This document shows, piece by piece, positions 1-9,347 of a DNA stretch of 24,011 nt. Positions within the stretch are counted from its first letter, which is position 1. Every line of letters begins with the position of its first letter. The notes beneath the pieces were generated by a model. That model had not been told where the DNA came from, made no database searches, and saw nothing but the letters and a program-made list of their open reading frames with translations. The stretch is from contig NC_090610.1 of NCBI RefSeq assembly GCF_004359215.1, positions 13,481,208 to 13,505,218 on the forward strand. Reading direction: 5' to 3'. A program made the position numbers and the translations under genes. The stretch is from Bremia lactucae. Taxonomy: Eukaryota > Oomycota > Peronosporomycetes > Peronosporales > Peronosporaceae.

Positions 1-2339
1 ATCGTATATACGGACCATGCGTCATTACGCACGGCCGTCAATAGCCCACACCTCTCGCAAAGAATGGCGAGGTGGCTATCCTTCTTCGCGGAGTATAACT
101 TCTCCGTCGAATATAAACCAGGACGACTTAATGTCGTCGCTGATGCGTTATCACGCCGACCCGATTTCGAGTCAGCAGTGCACCCCAACAGTAAAAGTGA
201 TCTTACTGTTGCAACACTCACTACGAGTGTTCCATCATCAACCTTAGTTGATGAAATAAAGAAAGCCTATAAAGAAGATAAGGACCTTCTTTGTCTGATG
301 GATCATTTAATGAATCCATCCGATAAATCTTTTAAAGATCTACCGGCTTTATATCGATCGTCATCCGATCGATACACAACACGTAACGGCTTATTGTATT
401 ACACAGCCGTTACCGGCGACACCCCACGTGTCGTCGTCCCGACTCACAATGATTTGCGCTTGCGCATCATGTATGAGTGTCACGATGCTCCAACAAGTGG
501 ACATCGTGGACGTGAGAAGACTTACCTCACGGTAAGTCGATACTTTTACTGGCCCCGCCAGTATCAGTTTGTGCGCAAGTACATTCGTGCTTGCGAGGTT
601 TGTCAACGGGTGAAGCCTAGCCCTTCATCCCGTGCACCTCTTCAACCTCTACCACTTCCGGCAGAGTGTTGGCAGTCCGTATCTATGGACTTCGTCTTCG
701 GATTTCCCGAAGACGAACACAAAAACAATGGAATCCTTGTTTTTGTAGACAGATTCAGCAAGATGGTACACCTTGCTGCGGTACCAGAGTCGATTACGGC
801 TCCGGGTTGTGCCCGTGTCTTTATCGACACGGTATTCAAACTCCATGGGTTACCCCGTGAATTAGTCTCGGATAGAGATCCGAGATTCACGGCGGCGTTC
901 TGGCAATCCGTGTTCCGATCTCTCGGAACACGGCTGACTATGTCAACATCTGATCACCCGGAAACGGATGGTCAAACAGAACGCGTAAATCGCGTCCTCG
1001 AAGAGATACTTCGAGGTTACGTCCAATCGTATCCGAATTGGAGCGAGTTTTTACCGATGGTCGAATTCGCCATCAATAATTCTGTGCATGCGTCTACAAC
1101 GCATACACCGTTCTTTGTGAATGGCTTACGCTATCCTCGCATACCCACCAAATTAGAGGGATCCTCTAGTTTAAGGGGGGGGTGGCCTCGCACGAGCAAA
1201 ACCAATTCTGGTTCATGATCATCACGCGTCGAAGTTAACAACGACGCGAGTGATGTCGATGTCGAAGAAATCGACATCGAAGACGAGAATGATCTCATGG
1301 CAGTAAGCACAAAGCGTACTGAAAAAGACAAAACAAATGAGTTAGCAGAAGAAATTCAGCTAACTCGAAAATCGATAATGCATTTCGTTCAGGATCCCAT
1401 TGCTAACGCAGTGGACCGTCGGAAACACAATGCAGACAAACATGGAAGAGAAAATGTTCAATCATTTAAAATTATTGATCTAGTACTACTCTCTACGGTA
1501 AACCTACCTAAGCGTTTAGTCACTAATCTGGGTAGCAGTTAACTATTACCCAAGTTCATTGGGCCTTTCCGTGTACTGTATCGCAGAGACAATGCGTACA
1601 CAATAGAATTACCACGTAGGATGCGAACGCATCCTACGTTTTACGTTGGTTGGCTCCGCCCGTACCATCAGTCCGCGGCTTCTTCCGAGGACAGATCTGA
1701 CCACCCATTTCAAGAATCCCTAAACGATTCTTGTGGTCGCGAACCAGATTTTCATGTTGAATTTGGAGTTTCTCGTGCAGGTTCCGAGTTTCCTCGAAAC
1801 TGCAATGAGCTGACGACAGCTCATCGCGAACAGCGTGATATTTTCGTTCGTACTCCAACATGGAGTACGCACTCTTCGAACGGTCTTCCAACCGCTCGAT
1901 ATGGTGAGCCTGCACCGTCTGCTTCAACGAGCGACGCCTGCCGCACTCGTGGTCAAGTCCCTCCTCCAAATCATGGAGGAAGTGTGATCGATTTTGTCAA
2001 TCCTCGACATTAGATCCGACATACGGTTCGGATCTACTTTTCCCTCCTACACCACAATTATTGGTGGATTCCCACGGTGGTCGGCGCTTCCTTGTGGAAC
2101 GTATCCAGAACCACCGTGATGTGAAGAAGCAGCCAACGAGTTATCTTGTTCGCTGGCATAGTTATCCACCTTCGCATGACAGCTGGGAGCCTCGTTCCCA
2201 GCTGGTTGCTGACGCTGAGGGACTCGTCCGTCAGTATAACGAGACCCATCCGATGGTTCAGAAGGACCATCGGAAAACACGCGATCCTGGCGCATGTAAA
2301 TCGATTGCAAAACGTCAATCGCGTCACACATCTCAATAG
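1..2339 (+). pseudogene. pol: E1 pol: RNase H end, integrase and chromodomain
   Basis: The frame is open from base 1 and enters inside RNase H (YTDHASLRT; then DALSRRPD, typical of the RNase H/connection end). Integrase follows: an HHCC zinc finger (HDAPTSGH, then CEVC, about 475-610), and a DDE core with MDF near 690, SDRDPRF near 870-890 and TDGQTERVNR near 967-995. In-frame stops are TGA at 1216-1218, just after a run of eight G, and TAA at 1540-1542. The same frame continues through KFIGPF and HPTFYVGWLRPY (about 1630-1670) to a TAG at 2011-2013. The chromodomain (ERI, YLVRWHSYPPSHDSWEPRSQL, about 2100-2210) is in another frame, so a frameshift lies near 1975-2047. Known role: integrase inserts the cDNA and the chromodomain can guide targeting. 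The copy is dead in pol. Confidence 0.9.
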
Positions 2340-2478
2340 AGATGCGAGCCCTTCCCCAGGGCAAAGAAAGGGAAGAGACATCCCCTTTTACCCTCTTCGA
2401 GTTGTCTACAAAACACGGACAGGGATCACCCCACGCGAGGCATGGAAGCCCAGCCTCACGTGACAAACGATGCAATTT
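1634..2478 (-). other. Probable C-terminal extension of the E1 antisense ORF (coiled coil), opposite pol
   Basis: Downstream of the stop of the 255-aa antisense ORF, the same minus frame stays open from 2478 to 2047 (about 143 codons). A second minus ORF (about 1969-1634, no ATG, shifted frame) then encodes a coiled-coil stretch with many Glu, Leu and Arg (ERLEDRSKSAYSMLEYERKY; EETRNLHEKLQIQHENLV) and a basic tail (CPRKKPRTDG). This is opposite the pol linker between HPTFYVG and the chromodomain. The shift needed to join the two minus ORFs is the same indel that would join the two pol frames. The section ends at TAG 1636-1634. It may be the decayed C-terminus of one long antisense protein, or a by-product of the opposite strand's codon use. 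Confidence 0.4.
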
Positions 2479-3246
2479 CTACTTTGCACCGGTTGGAGTT
2501 CTTTTCTCAAATTTATCGCGATTCGCGTTAAGTTTTTGATGCCAATCTTCGCGTCCTATGTCTTTGACATGCTTATTGTTGCCACTTAACCATCGATGCT
2601 TAAGAAAAGTATCGAGATAGAAATCTTCCTCAGCGCGAAAGTTCTTCGCGCTGGGATCAAGGCCATATAGCTTTGTCGCAAAAAACAAGGGATATTTAGT
2701 GTGAGGAGTAGACTCTCCAGACAAGCTATTGATTAGCCGTTCTGGCAAAAGCCTCGGCTTCTTCTCAGGGGCGAGATGAGACATTTTATTGTCTTCACTC
2801 CCCTGAGTGGTACCCAGTGAAGCAGGGGTACCACAAGAACTTTTATTACGATGGCTTACCCCATCATCATCAGCTTGCACAGAAACAGGTGCAGGTGACC
2901 GTACGGGAGACGGAACGGGCAATGAGGGATCATCCTCATCGTCGGAACCAAATAGACTATCAACTCGTCTATCAAAATGAGCCTTCTCATTCGAAGTCTC
3001 ATAGTCAGCCGCCTGACGTCTATCAGGCGACTGTTCTATTCTCCCCGAGTCGGCCATTTCGTCCGACTTGCATTTCAAAAAGGGGTCGTATTCACGTGGT
3101 GAAGCATCACGTGCACCCGCAACATCTAGTGTTGCGCGAGTGGAAGATACTACGGCATAAGTTCCTTCTGCCGCTAGAGATAACAGTGCGTCACCCGCGG
3201 CTGCACGAACCGCAGATTCAAAATGATGGTTCTGACCAATCAACAT
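2479..3246 (-). CDS. E1 antisense ORF, 255 aa, unknown function
   Basis: This ORF is opposite to pol, between the chromodomain and the 3' LTR. It starts with a true ATG 78 bases inside the LTR edge and is open for 255 codons. The N-terminal half is low complexity and acidic (a GSDDEDDPSLPVPSPVRSP stretch near residues 99-117). The C-terminal half looks folded (KYPLFFATKLYGLDPS; EEDFYLDTFLKHRW; KLNANRDKF). I see no signal peptide, membrane segment or zinc knuckle, so it is not an obvious Env or Gag. After the TAG stop at 2481-2479 the same frame stays open to 2047 under the chromodomain, and a coiled-coil ORF follows (1634-1969, minus). E2 and E3 have an ORF at the same place and strand. Function unknown; it could be a regulatory or nucleic-acid-binding accessory protein. 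Confidence 0.65.
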   Translation of the reverse strand: MLIGQNHHFESAVRAAAGDALLSLAAEGTYAVVSSTRATLDVAGARDASPREYDPFLKCKSDEMADSGRIEQSPDRRQAADYETSNEKAHFDRRVDSLFGSDDEDDPSLPVPSPVRSPAPVSVQADDDGVSHRNKSSCGTPASLGTTQGSEDNKMSHLAPEKKPRLLPERLINSLSGESTPHTKYPLFFATKLYGLDPSAKNFRAEEDFYLDTFLKHRWLSGNNKHVKDIGREDWHQKLNANRDKFEKRTPTGAK

Positions 3247-3310
3247 CGTTTTTAAATTAAGTGGTCACATAATGACCACTCTATCCAATGACAGTCAGAG
3301 TGTTTGCGTT

Positions 3311-3324
3311 AAAGGGGGGGGTGA
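3311..3324 (+). other. E1 polypurine tract
   Basis: AAA followed by eight G and TGA, directly before the LTR start TGTAATGGGG. This is the plus-strand primer site expected just 5' of a 3' LTR, and it fixes the plus orientation of E1. Confidence 0.85.
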
Positions 3325-3773
3325 TGTAATGGGGTGTATCGTTACATGAAATTAAAACTTAAAGGCTTTTAATTAATATATTATCTAAATGGTAGATAAT
3401 ATTTGGAGGATATTACTTTAAATAGTAATGTTCAGAAATCTTATCCATAAATAGGTATAGGCCATTATATATATTGATTCCGCAGACTAATCAACTGTAG
3501 ATGTAAACAAAAGAGAGGGACAGATAAGATAAATTTAAAATTGCATGTTTAGTATTAGTTCATAATTAAGTTAGAGTTAACAGATAGAAAGAAGAGATAC
3601 TTAACTATATAATTACAGTTTTCATTCAACCCTCTTAAAGCTAGTTGCCTTAAAAATAAATCTTCCCCTTGCACGTACTAGTGTATGTGAAATAATGTAA
3701 GGCACCACTCGATGCTGAAGCAATTCGAAGTGAACTTGTACTGAAGCAGTACAAGTCGTAGTGCCCCGTTACA
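3325..3773 (+). repeat. E1 3' LTR (449 bp)
   Basis: It starts TGTAATGGGGTGTAT and ends TAGTGCCCCGTTACA. The ends are imperfect inverted repeats (TGTAAYGGGGYR pattern) with the canonical TG...CA. It is AT-rich, as expected for an LTR. The right end touches the E2 LTR with no host DNA between. The 5' LTR is outside the window, so the border rests on the polypurine tract, the terminal repeats and the E2 junction. Confidence 0.75.
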
Positions 3774-4258
3774 TGTAGCGGAGCTACCTCGCTCCTAAAG
3801 TCAGAGGAAGACTTTCAGACTCAGAGAGTCACTTAGTTCTATTGAACAAATGGGTTTCACAACTCAGGGAGTCGTATAAGCTATTTAAGCTTAAGGAATC
3901 CTAGTTCAAGGGATTCAGGGGTTCGTAAAACCAAGTGGCAACTAGTGCCCAAGAGGATATAGGTTAGAAATGCTTCTATCTCTTACAGATCAACGCGCAA
4001 GCCTTAGGAAGGCACTTAACGCTTTAGGATCAAAAGGGAAACTGCACTTTATCTAATTATTTAAATCTGAAAACCTTACCCTAGCAAATTTAATCAATAT
4101 TTCGGCCGCCAGATTTATATCTGGCGGCGACCACATTTATTACCCATATTAATGGGAGTCAAGTAACTAGCTATTTTTAAATCAGATAAAAGGGTATTAT
4201 ACCCGTTAAGTAAATGTACCACAACAACGGATCTCCAACCGATGTGAGCCCCATTACA
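3774..4258 (-). repeat. E2 3' LTR (left copy)
   Basis: It matches 10975-11458 over its whole length in the same orientation. On the minus strand it starts TGTAATGGGGC and ends GCTACA. Neighbouring bases are the E1 LTR end (TTACA) on the left and a purine tract (minus strand) on the right, which marks it as the 3' LTR of a minus-strand element. Confidence 0.9.
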
Positions 4259-4275
4259 CCCTCCCCCATCAGACT
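4259..4275 (-). other. E2 polypurine tract
   Basis: On the minus strand, GATGGGGGAGGG lies immediately before the LTR start TGTAATGGGG. It resembles the E1 tract and fixes the orientation of E2. Confidence 0.7.
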
Positions 4276-4369
4276 GTTGACACCGAGTGACAACATTTGC
4301 TTCATTATCTCTTTGAGGTTGGAACCTAAACAGCTAACCGTTTGGTTGTGTTTTCCATTCCTTTGTCTA

Positions 4370-5536
4370 ATGACAATCAAGCGTGAGTCACAGACTCTGA
4401 GCACCTTCCTCGACGATGAGGGTATGGTGGACTTTGAAAGTCACTCTCAATCAGAGGAGGAGGAAAAAGAGCGGTGTTCGCTCACGCCTTCACCTCCGGA
4501 CGAACATCGGCGAGCCCCGAATCCGTTCCCAGAACGTGGTGCCGCTAATGTCTTAACTGCATTGAGCAGGACACGGGACCCTGAGTCTAACATTTTTACG
4601 AATCTTTTCGATGAAAAGCAAGAGCAGATAATCGTCAAAGAAGAAAGAGCTCGTCGTCGAGCTGCCGAAATAGCGATAGCTAAGGCTCATAATGAATATA
4701 GATTCACTCCGCTTAGTGCGGACGAGCATCTCAAAGAGATAGCGGGTCACAGCTTGGTCATCTGGACCTCTGGTGACCCGGCGAGGACGCCGGAGGAGAT
4801 CGCTGCTCGCGACGTTCTTCATGAGCAATACCTTGCGCCGAAGGGAATGACGCGAAGCCAGTATCTGACGCGTTTACGTAATCAAGCCCGTGGGGCTTCG
4901 GTGACCTCCATGAGGGAAATTTCGATAATTTTGTTTCCAAACGAAACAAGAACTGAAAACGAAGTCTCATTTGAGAAATGGGTTCACCGGGCCCGCAAAC
5001 TCCGTAATATCTGGAATATCAGAGAGTCTGCGGATAGAGGTGATGTTCGTTTGGAACGGAAGCTTCGCTTCGACTTTGCTAAGCTTAAGCCCAAAGGCCA
5101 GTTACGTTCGGCATTTATGCCACAAAACGAAGAAAGGCCTAGACAGTATTTCAGTGCTTCGGTTGACCGTACAACCAAGGATCGAAGCCGCACGGAGGCT
5201 TTAGATCCACCTTATTTTACGTCAAGTGGTGGGAAGCGTCGTTTGACGCGAGTTGACCCTGAGCTTGGTGCTCAAAAACGTCAACGCCGTACGGGCAATC
5301 TTGCCGAAGAGGTACTTCGAACTCCTAAGAGTTTTCAGAAGAGGGGTACCCTAGCCACTTCACCAGATACTGGTATTGACCCTCACGATGACGTCGCTTT
5401 AAAAGTTTCTCCGCATGAAACTGAAGGTTCCCCCGCGCATCAAGCAGCGCGGGAGGGAGCCGAAATTTCGGCGGAAGCATTTGATGCTCTACGGCACGAG
5501 GTGCAACTTCTTCGTGAGGTCCTTGCTCGGGTTTAG
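4370..5536 (+). CDS. E2 antisense ORF, 388 aa (coiled-coil C-terminus), unknown function
   Basis: Opposite to E2 pol, beginning 111 bases inside the 3' LTR. The frame is open from 4214, but that ATG is inside the LTR, so I prefer the ATG at 4370. From the N-terminus: an acidic stretch (SQSEEEEKER), a charged helix (VKEERARRRAAEIAIAKAH), a probable folded core (LKEIA...TPEEIAARD...RSQYLTRLR), a basic NLS-like region (GGKRRLTRV, QKRQRR) and an amphipathic helix (EVQLLREVLARV). After TAG at 5534-5536 the frame stays open for 55 codons to TAA at 5702-5704, still coiled coil (RDRLSTLERQQPRLEGQLA). From about 5265 to 5704 it overlaps pol (chromodomain and linker) antiparallel. It is intact for nearly 400 codons while pol is broken many times. 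Function unknown. Confidence 0.65.
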   Translation: MTIKRESQTLSTFLDDEGMVDFESHSQSEEEEKERCSLTPSPPDEHRRAPNPFPERGAANVLTALSRTRDPESNIFTNLFDEKQEQIIVKEERARRRAAEIAIAKAHNEYRFTPLSADEHLKEIAGHSLVIWTSGDPARTPEEIAARDVLHEQYLAPKGMTRSQYLTRLRNQARGASVTSMREISIILFPNETRTENEVSFEKWVHRARKLRNIWNIRESADRGDVRLERKLRFDFAKLKPKGQLRSAFMPQNEERPRQYFSASVDRTTKDRSRTEALDPPYFTSSGGKRRLTRVDPELGAQKRQRRTGNLAEEVLRTPKSFQKRGTLATSPDTGIDPHDDVALKVSPHETEGSPAHQAAREGAEISAEAFDALRHEVQLLREVLARV

Positions 5537-6894
5537 AGCTCTTTTGAGGCGGTTCGAGACCGTCTTTCGACGCTGGAGCGTCAGCAGCCTCGTTTAGAGG
5601 GCCAGCTTGCCATCCTGGTGAGGATGCAGCAATCTGCGGCACGACTGCCTGTCTTGGCGCAAGCGCCTTCAAGTCCACGTGGGAAGGGTCCCAATATGGC
5701 TTAATCAAGCCAACGTAAAACACTGGGTGTGTACGCAGCTTGCTGGGAAGGTTAAGCGTATAAGCTAGGCCCTTCTTGGCCACGACCGTAAATGGTCCAA
5801 TAAAGCGCTGGCGCAATTTGGTCTCGAAGACCGCGGAAACCAAGTTGGTAGGTAGGTTTTAGCGTTTAGTAACACTCGGTCTCCGACCATATAAGAATTA
5901 ATACAGCTTCTGCCTTCGGCATCTGCTTGTTTCCTTTTGTTTGTCTTGGCTTTCAGCCATCGTATCCCTTGCATGTCTTAAGACACTTAATCGCGTCGCG
6001 AGAAACTCGCTTACTTGTTTCCGAACGTTAACAGGGTTAATATCAGCAAGCCTATCGGCCAATTCTCCCCCACCAAGCCCTGAACCACGCAGTGGTATCG
6101 TTAGTAAACGCGCGGGTGGGTAAGACCGTTTATATAAAACGGAGTATAGCCTGAAGAGGCATGAACAGCGTTATTTAACGCAAATTCCACTACTGAGAGC
6201 ATTGAGAACCAGCCCTTTAGTGTCTGAGCACGTGTCTGAGCACGTGTGTGCTCGTAGAACGTCTTCAATGACGCGATTGACACGTTAAGTTTGACCATCG
6301 GTCTGGGGATGGTCTACAGTGGGCATATCCAATCTGGTGCCAAGCACACGTAAGATTGATTTCCAGAATTTACCCGTAAAACGGGCGTCCCGATCAGAGG
6401 CAATTGCCCCCGGCAAACCATGTTACCGAAACACGCGATAAATAAACAGCCTGGCTGTACCTTCACCATCAATGAAATCCGGTACGGCCGCTTAGTAAGC
6501 CATTTTGCTCAAACGATTAACAAAGACCACTATACCGGAGTAACCGGTAGCCCAAAAACAAAGTCCATACTAATGGACTCCCAGCATCCAATGGGGACGG
6601 AAAGACTCGCCAGTGGCGCAGCAGCATGTGCCGAGGGTTAAACCCGTTGGCACGTTTCGCATGTGCGAACAAATGTGCTGACCCATTTATAAGTTTGGGC
6701 CACCAATGACTCTGGCTGATTGAGCCGTAGGTCTTTTCTCTACCGAGATGACCACCAAGGACAGTATCGTATGCCTCATAGAGGATCCGGTACTTCAAAT
6801 CCTCATCATGAGGAACAACGACACGCGGAGGGTCCGCGATGTCTGTGCAATAAAGCAACAGGTTGTTATCAATAGAAATCGATAAACCTTGCAC
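5265..6894 (-). pseudogene. pol: E2 pol: integrase and chromodomain (broken)
   Basis: Read leftward in several frames. The zinc-finger region has LGGHLGREKTY near 6750 but the CxxC pair is degraded (AHAKRANG). The DDE core is spread over stops: MDFVFG near 6570, SDRDARFTGKFW near 6370, TDGQT near 6290 followed by a stop. It continues with VVEFALNNAVHASSGYTPF (about 6170), FIGPFTVVAKKGLAYTLNLP (about 5800), THPVFYVGLIKPYW (about 5700) and a chromodomain (YLVKWLGYPSSENS, about 5370-5325). A stop replaces the Trp after ENS, and the domain tail goes on to about 5265. The catalytic triad residues can still be seen, but the reading frame is destroyed. Confidence 0.85.
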
Positions 6895-6989
6895 GCAAAC
6901 GTGCCAACAATCTAATGCCCGTGTCCGAATTCTATAAGGCTAGTAGCAGAGCTACACACTGTTCATCCTTGGCGTAAGCCGAACGGATT

Positions 6990-8610
6990 AATTCAGGAAT
7001 AGGTGACGAGATCGTCGTTCAATGAGAAAGCTCATAATCCGGCCTGCGTGATAACGCATCGGCCAAAGTATTTTGCTTGCCGGGGTTTATACTTCACCTC
7101 GAAGTTGTATTCCGCAGAAAAGGATAGCCATCGGGCCATTCTCTGTGAGAGATGGGGCGACTTAGTCGCCGTGCGTAATGACGCGTGATCTGTATAAATC
7201 ACAAACGGCTTAGAGCCGAGCAGACGAACTCTGAATTTGACGAGAGCATACTTCATAGCAAATAACGCTTTGTCATGAACTGGGTAGTTCTTTCCGCAGC
7301 TTTAAGCTGTCTAGACTCTAACGCAATAACACGTACATGCCCCTCAACATCTATTTGTAACAGAGCACTGCCAATAACAAAATCTGATGCGTCACAGACC
7401 ACACTGAAAGGCCAATTTGGGTTTGGCAGTGCCAGAATCGGGGCATGGATAAGACTATCCTTAACTGCTCGAAAAGCATTATTCTCGGTGCTAGTCCAGC
7501 ACCATTCTGCATCCTTTTTAAGGAGATTAGATAATGGCCATGCCATATCAGCATAATTTTCGCTATGTTTGTGTAAATAATTGGGGAGACCCAACCACTT
7601 ACGCAAATCCTTTTGGTTTTTAGGAACCGGCCAATCTACTATGGCTTTACCTTAGCGGGATCCGCTCTAAGGCCTCGCTTTCCAATGATGCATCCTAAAA
7701 AAGGAATTTCGTCTGCGCCAAAAATGCATTTGGATGCATTGGCATACAATTTGTTTGTGCACATGCACTCGAGCACTGCTCGCAAATGGTCTAAATGGTT
7801 TTCCATTTCCGACCGACCCTGCTCCGCACGACTATTGACAAAAGTGTCATCGAAATAAGTATGTGCATAACCTCGATGAGGGCGAAACAGTTTGCGTCAC
7901 TAGACGATTAAATGTTGCCGGGGCGTTGGAAAGGCCTTGTGACATAACCAGCCACTCCCATAACATGCCGCTTGGGGTGCTAACCGCTGTAAGCGGGATA
8001 TCACTATCTCGCATGAGCAATTGGTAGTAACCATCGACTAAGTCCAATGCACTGTACATTGTACATCCCACCATATTGTTCTGAAGAACATTCTTTCTAG
8101 GAATGGGGGTTCGTGCTGATGGGGTGGCAGATTATAAGCATGTACAATGCGCCATTTACCATTTGGCTTTTCGACACAAAATGTCGGTGTCGAATGAGGA
8201 GATTTTCTCTCTCGTACCAATCCAGCCTCGTGCTTAGCACGAAAGAAATCGTCAATGACGTCACACTGCTCCCTTGGTAAAGGCCATTGTCTTGTGACAC
8301 AGTATTTGGTTCGCGGAACTAAGTCAATTTCACGACGAACACCTCTATCCGGAGGTAAAACAGATGGTGGGTTATTAAATACCACATCTTGGAATTCCTT
8401 AATTAAGGAATAAAAGGGATCCGTAGGATTTTTAAGGATCGATAACCCATTTCGCGCACTTAGTGCAGCTTTTCTGTCATCCAGGACAGCTTCGTCGAGA
8501 AGTGACGATGAGTTTAACTCAACCATAGGTCGAATGACCACCATTTCAGATAAGTCACCAGCTTTTAAGGCTCGACCACACTCATCAATAGATAGTTCGT
8601 CTAGCTCCAA
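6990..8610 (-). pseudogene. pol: E2 pol: reverse transcriptase and RNase H (broken)
   Basis: Read leftward over several ORFs. The RT N-terminus has [17 protein letters not shown] and the fingers motif [15 protein letters not shown] (8610-8040). Then [28 protein letters not shown] and the catalytic Y-F-D-D (Asp codons at 7846-7851). The thumb and connection follow (FLGCIIGKRGL; VCDASDFVIGSALLQ, about 7390), then RNase H (YTDHASLRTATKSPHLSQRM, about 7200-7130). Several frameshifts and stops divide it, including one after the RNase H motif where E1 keeps DALSRRPD. Known role: copying of element RNA into cDNA. The catalytic residues remain but the frame is lost. Confidence 0.88.
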
Positions 8611-8807
8611 AAGAGCATGTAACGAGGGGATTGCCGCAAGGCTAACTTCCTCCTCAATGTTACCGGTTACGCCATTTACAAGCGTATGTACTTGCTCACT
8701 TTGTGAGGGTATACACGCTTCGTGTCTACCCTGTATTGGAGTGGAGACAATACGCCTCTTAGAGGCCGGAACATTGACGTCCCCGGGTTATCCAGCCTGT
8801 TTTGGTT

Positions 8808-9347
8808 CTATACCAGACATGGTGTCCAATTCGACATCCGACAAGGAGTAGGTAACTCAATTTCTTTATTCAGCGAATGTTTACGTGTCCCTTCACGTGC
8901 ATTAGGAGGGTTTGACCCAAAATGCCCTGGCGAACTGCCAATAGTGTCACTATTGACACTCAGTATGGTGCCACCTCGGCCGACCCCACTCGGTGGACTT
9001 AGACGTGCCACTCCACGTATCTCAGGGATATTACACCCTTGGGGTCCTGGCAAACCGCCAACAGTGTCACTACTGACACTCAGTACGATGCCACCTCGGC
9101 CGACCATACTCGGTGGACTTAGACGTGCCACTCCACGTATCTCAGGAATATTACACCCTTGACGATTCGGCCTTAGGCCAACAATGCTTTCAGCATTTAG
9201 TGAATCGTTATTATAACGAGTGTCACTCGACGGAGTTCGTGCCGTTCCACTTATTTCTGCTGAGTCGGGCTCAGAATTAATGTATTTAACATTAGAGTTT
9301 ATTAACTCAGACATGCCAATGTCTAGAACACTGACAGACGCATTCAA
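8808..9347 (-). pseudogene. E2 protease-RT linker with internal duplication
   Basis: An open minus frame of 179 codons between protease and RT. It is rich in Ser, Pro and Gly and I recognise no domain. It contains a 40-residue unit present twice (each with QGCNIPEIRGVARLSPPS and VGRGG) and the start of a third. It is the least broken section of the sense strand, as expected if the duplication is fairly young or the linker tolerates change. Confidence 0.6.
8939..9178 (+). repeat. Tandem duplication, 2 x 120 bp
   Basis: Bases from 8941 recur exactly 120 bases later at 9061 (GTGTCACTATTGACACTCAG against GTGTCACTACTGACACTCAG; later the same GGTGGACTTAGACGTGCCAC). A short third piece follows near 9170-9190. 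The period is a multiple of three, so the coding frame of the linker is kept. Confidence 0.9.

Larger units (their letters stand above)
1..3773 (+). mobile_element. Ty3/gypsy chromodomain LTR retrotransposon E1, 3' part
   Basis: The 3' portion of a plus-strand Ty3/gypsy element. In order it holds the end of RNase H, integrase, a chromodomain, an antisense ORF, a polypurine tract and the 3' LTR. The 5' LTR, gag, protease and RT lie left of the window. The pol frame has two stops and one frameshift, so this copy is not autonomous. Its RNase H is close in sequence to that of E2 (both have YTDHASLRTA and SPHLSQRMARWLSF), so both belong to one clade. E2 is inserted directly at the right end of its LTR. 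Confidence 0.9.

Noticed and set aside
3325..4258. A single 934-bp LTR with perfect TGTAATGGGG/CCCCATTACA ends
   Set aside because: Only 3774-4258 is repeated at 10975-11458. The polypurine tracts and coding strands fit two abutting LTRs of different elements (E1 plus, E2 minus).
4214..4369. Upstream ATG at 4214 as start of the E2 antisense ORF
   Set aside because: It lies in the LTR, and the first residues read like translated LTR and tract. The ATG at 4370 gives a position comparable to E1 and E3.
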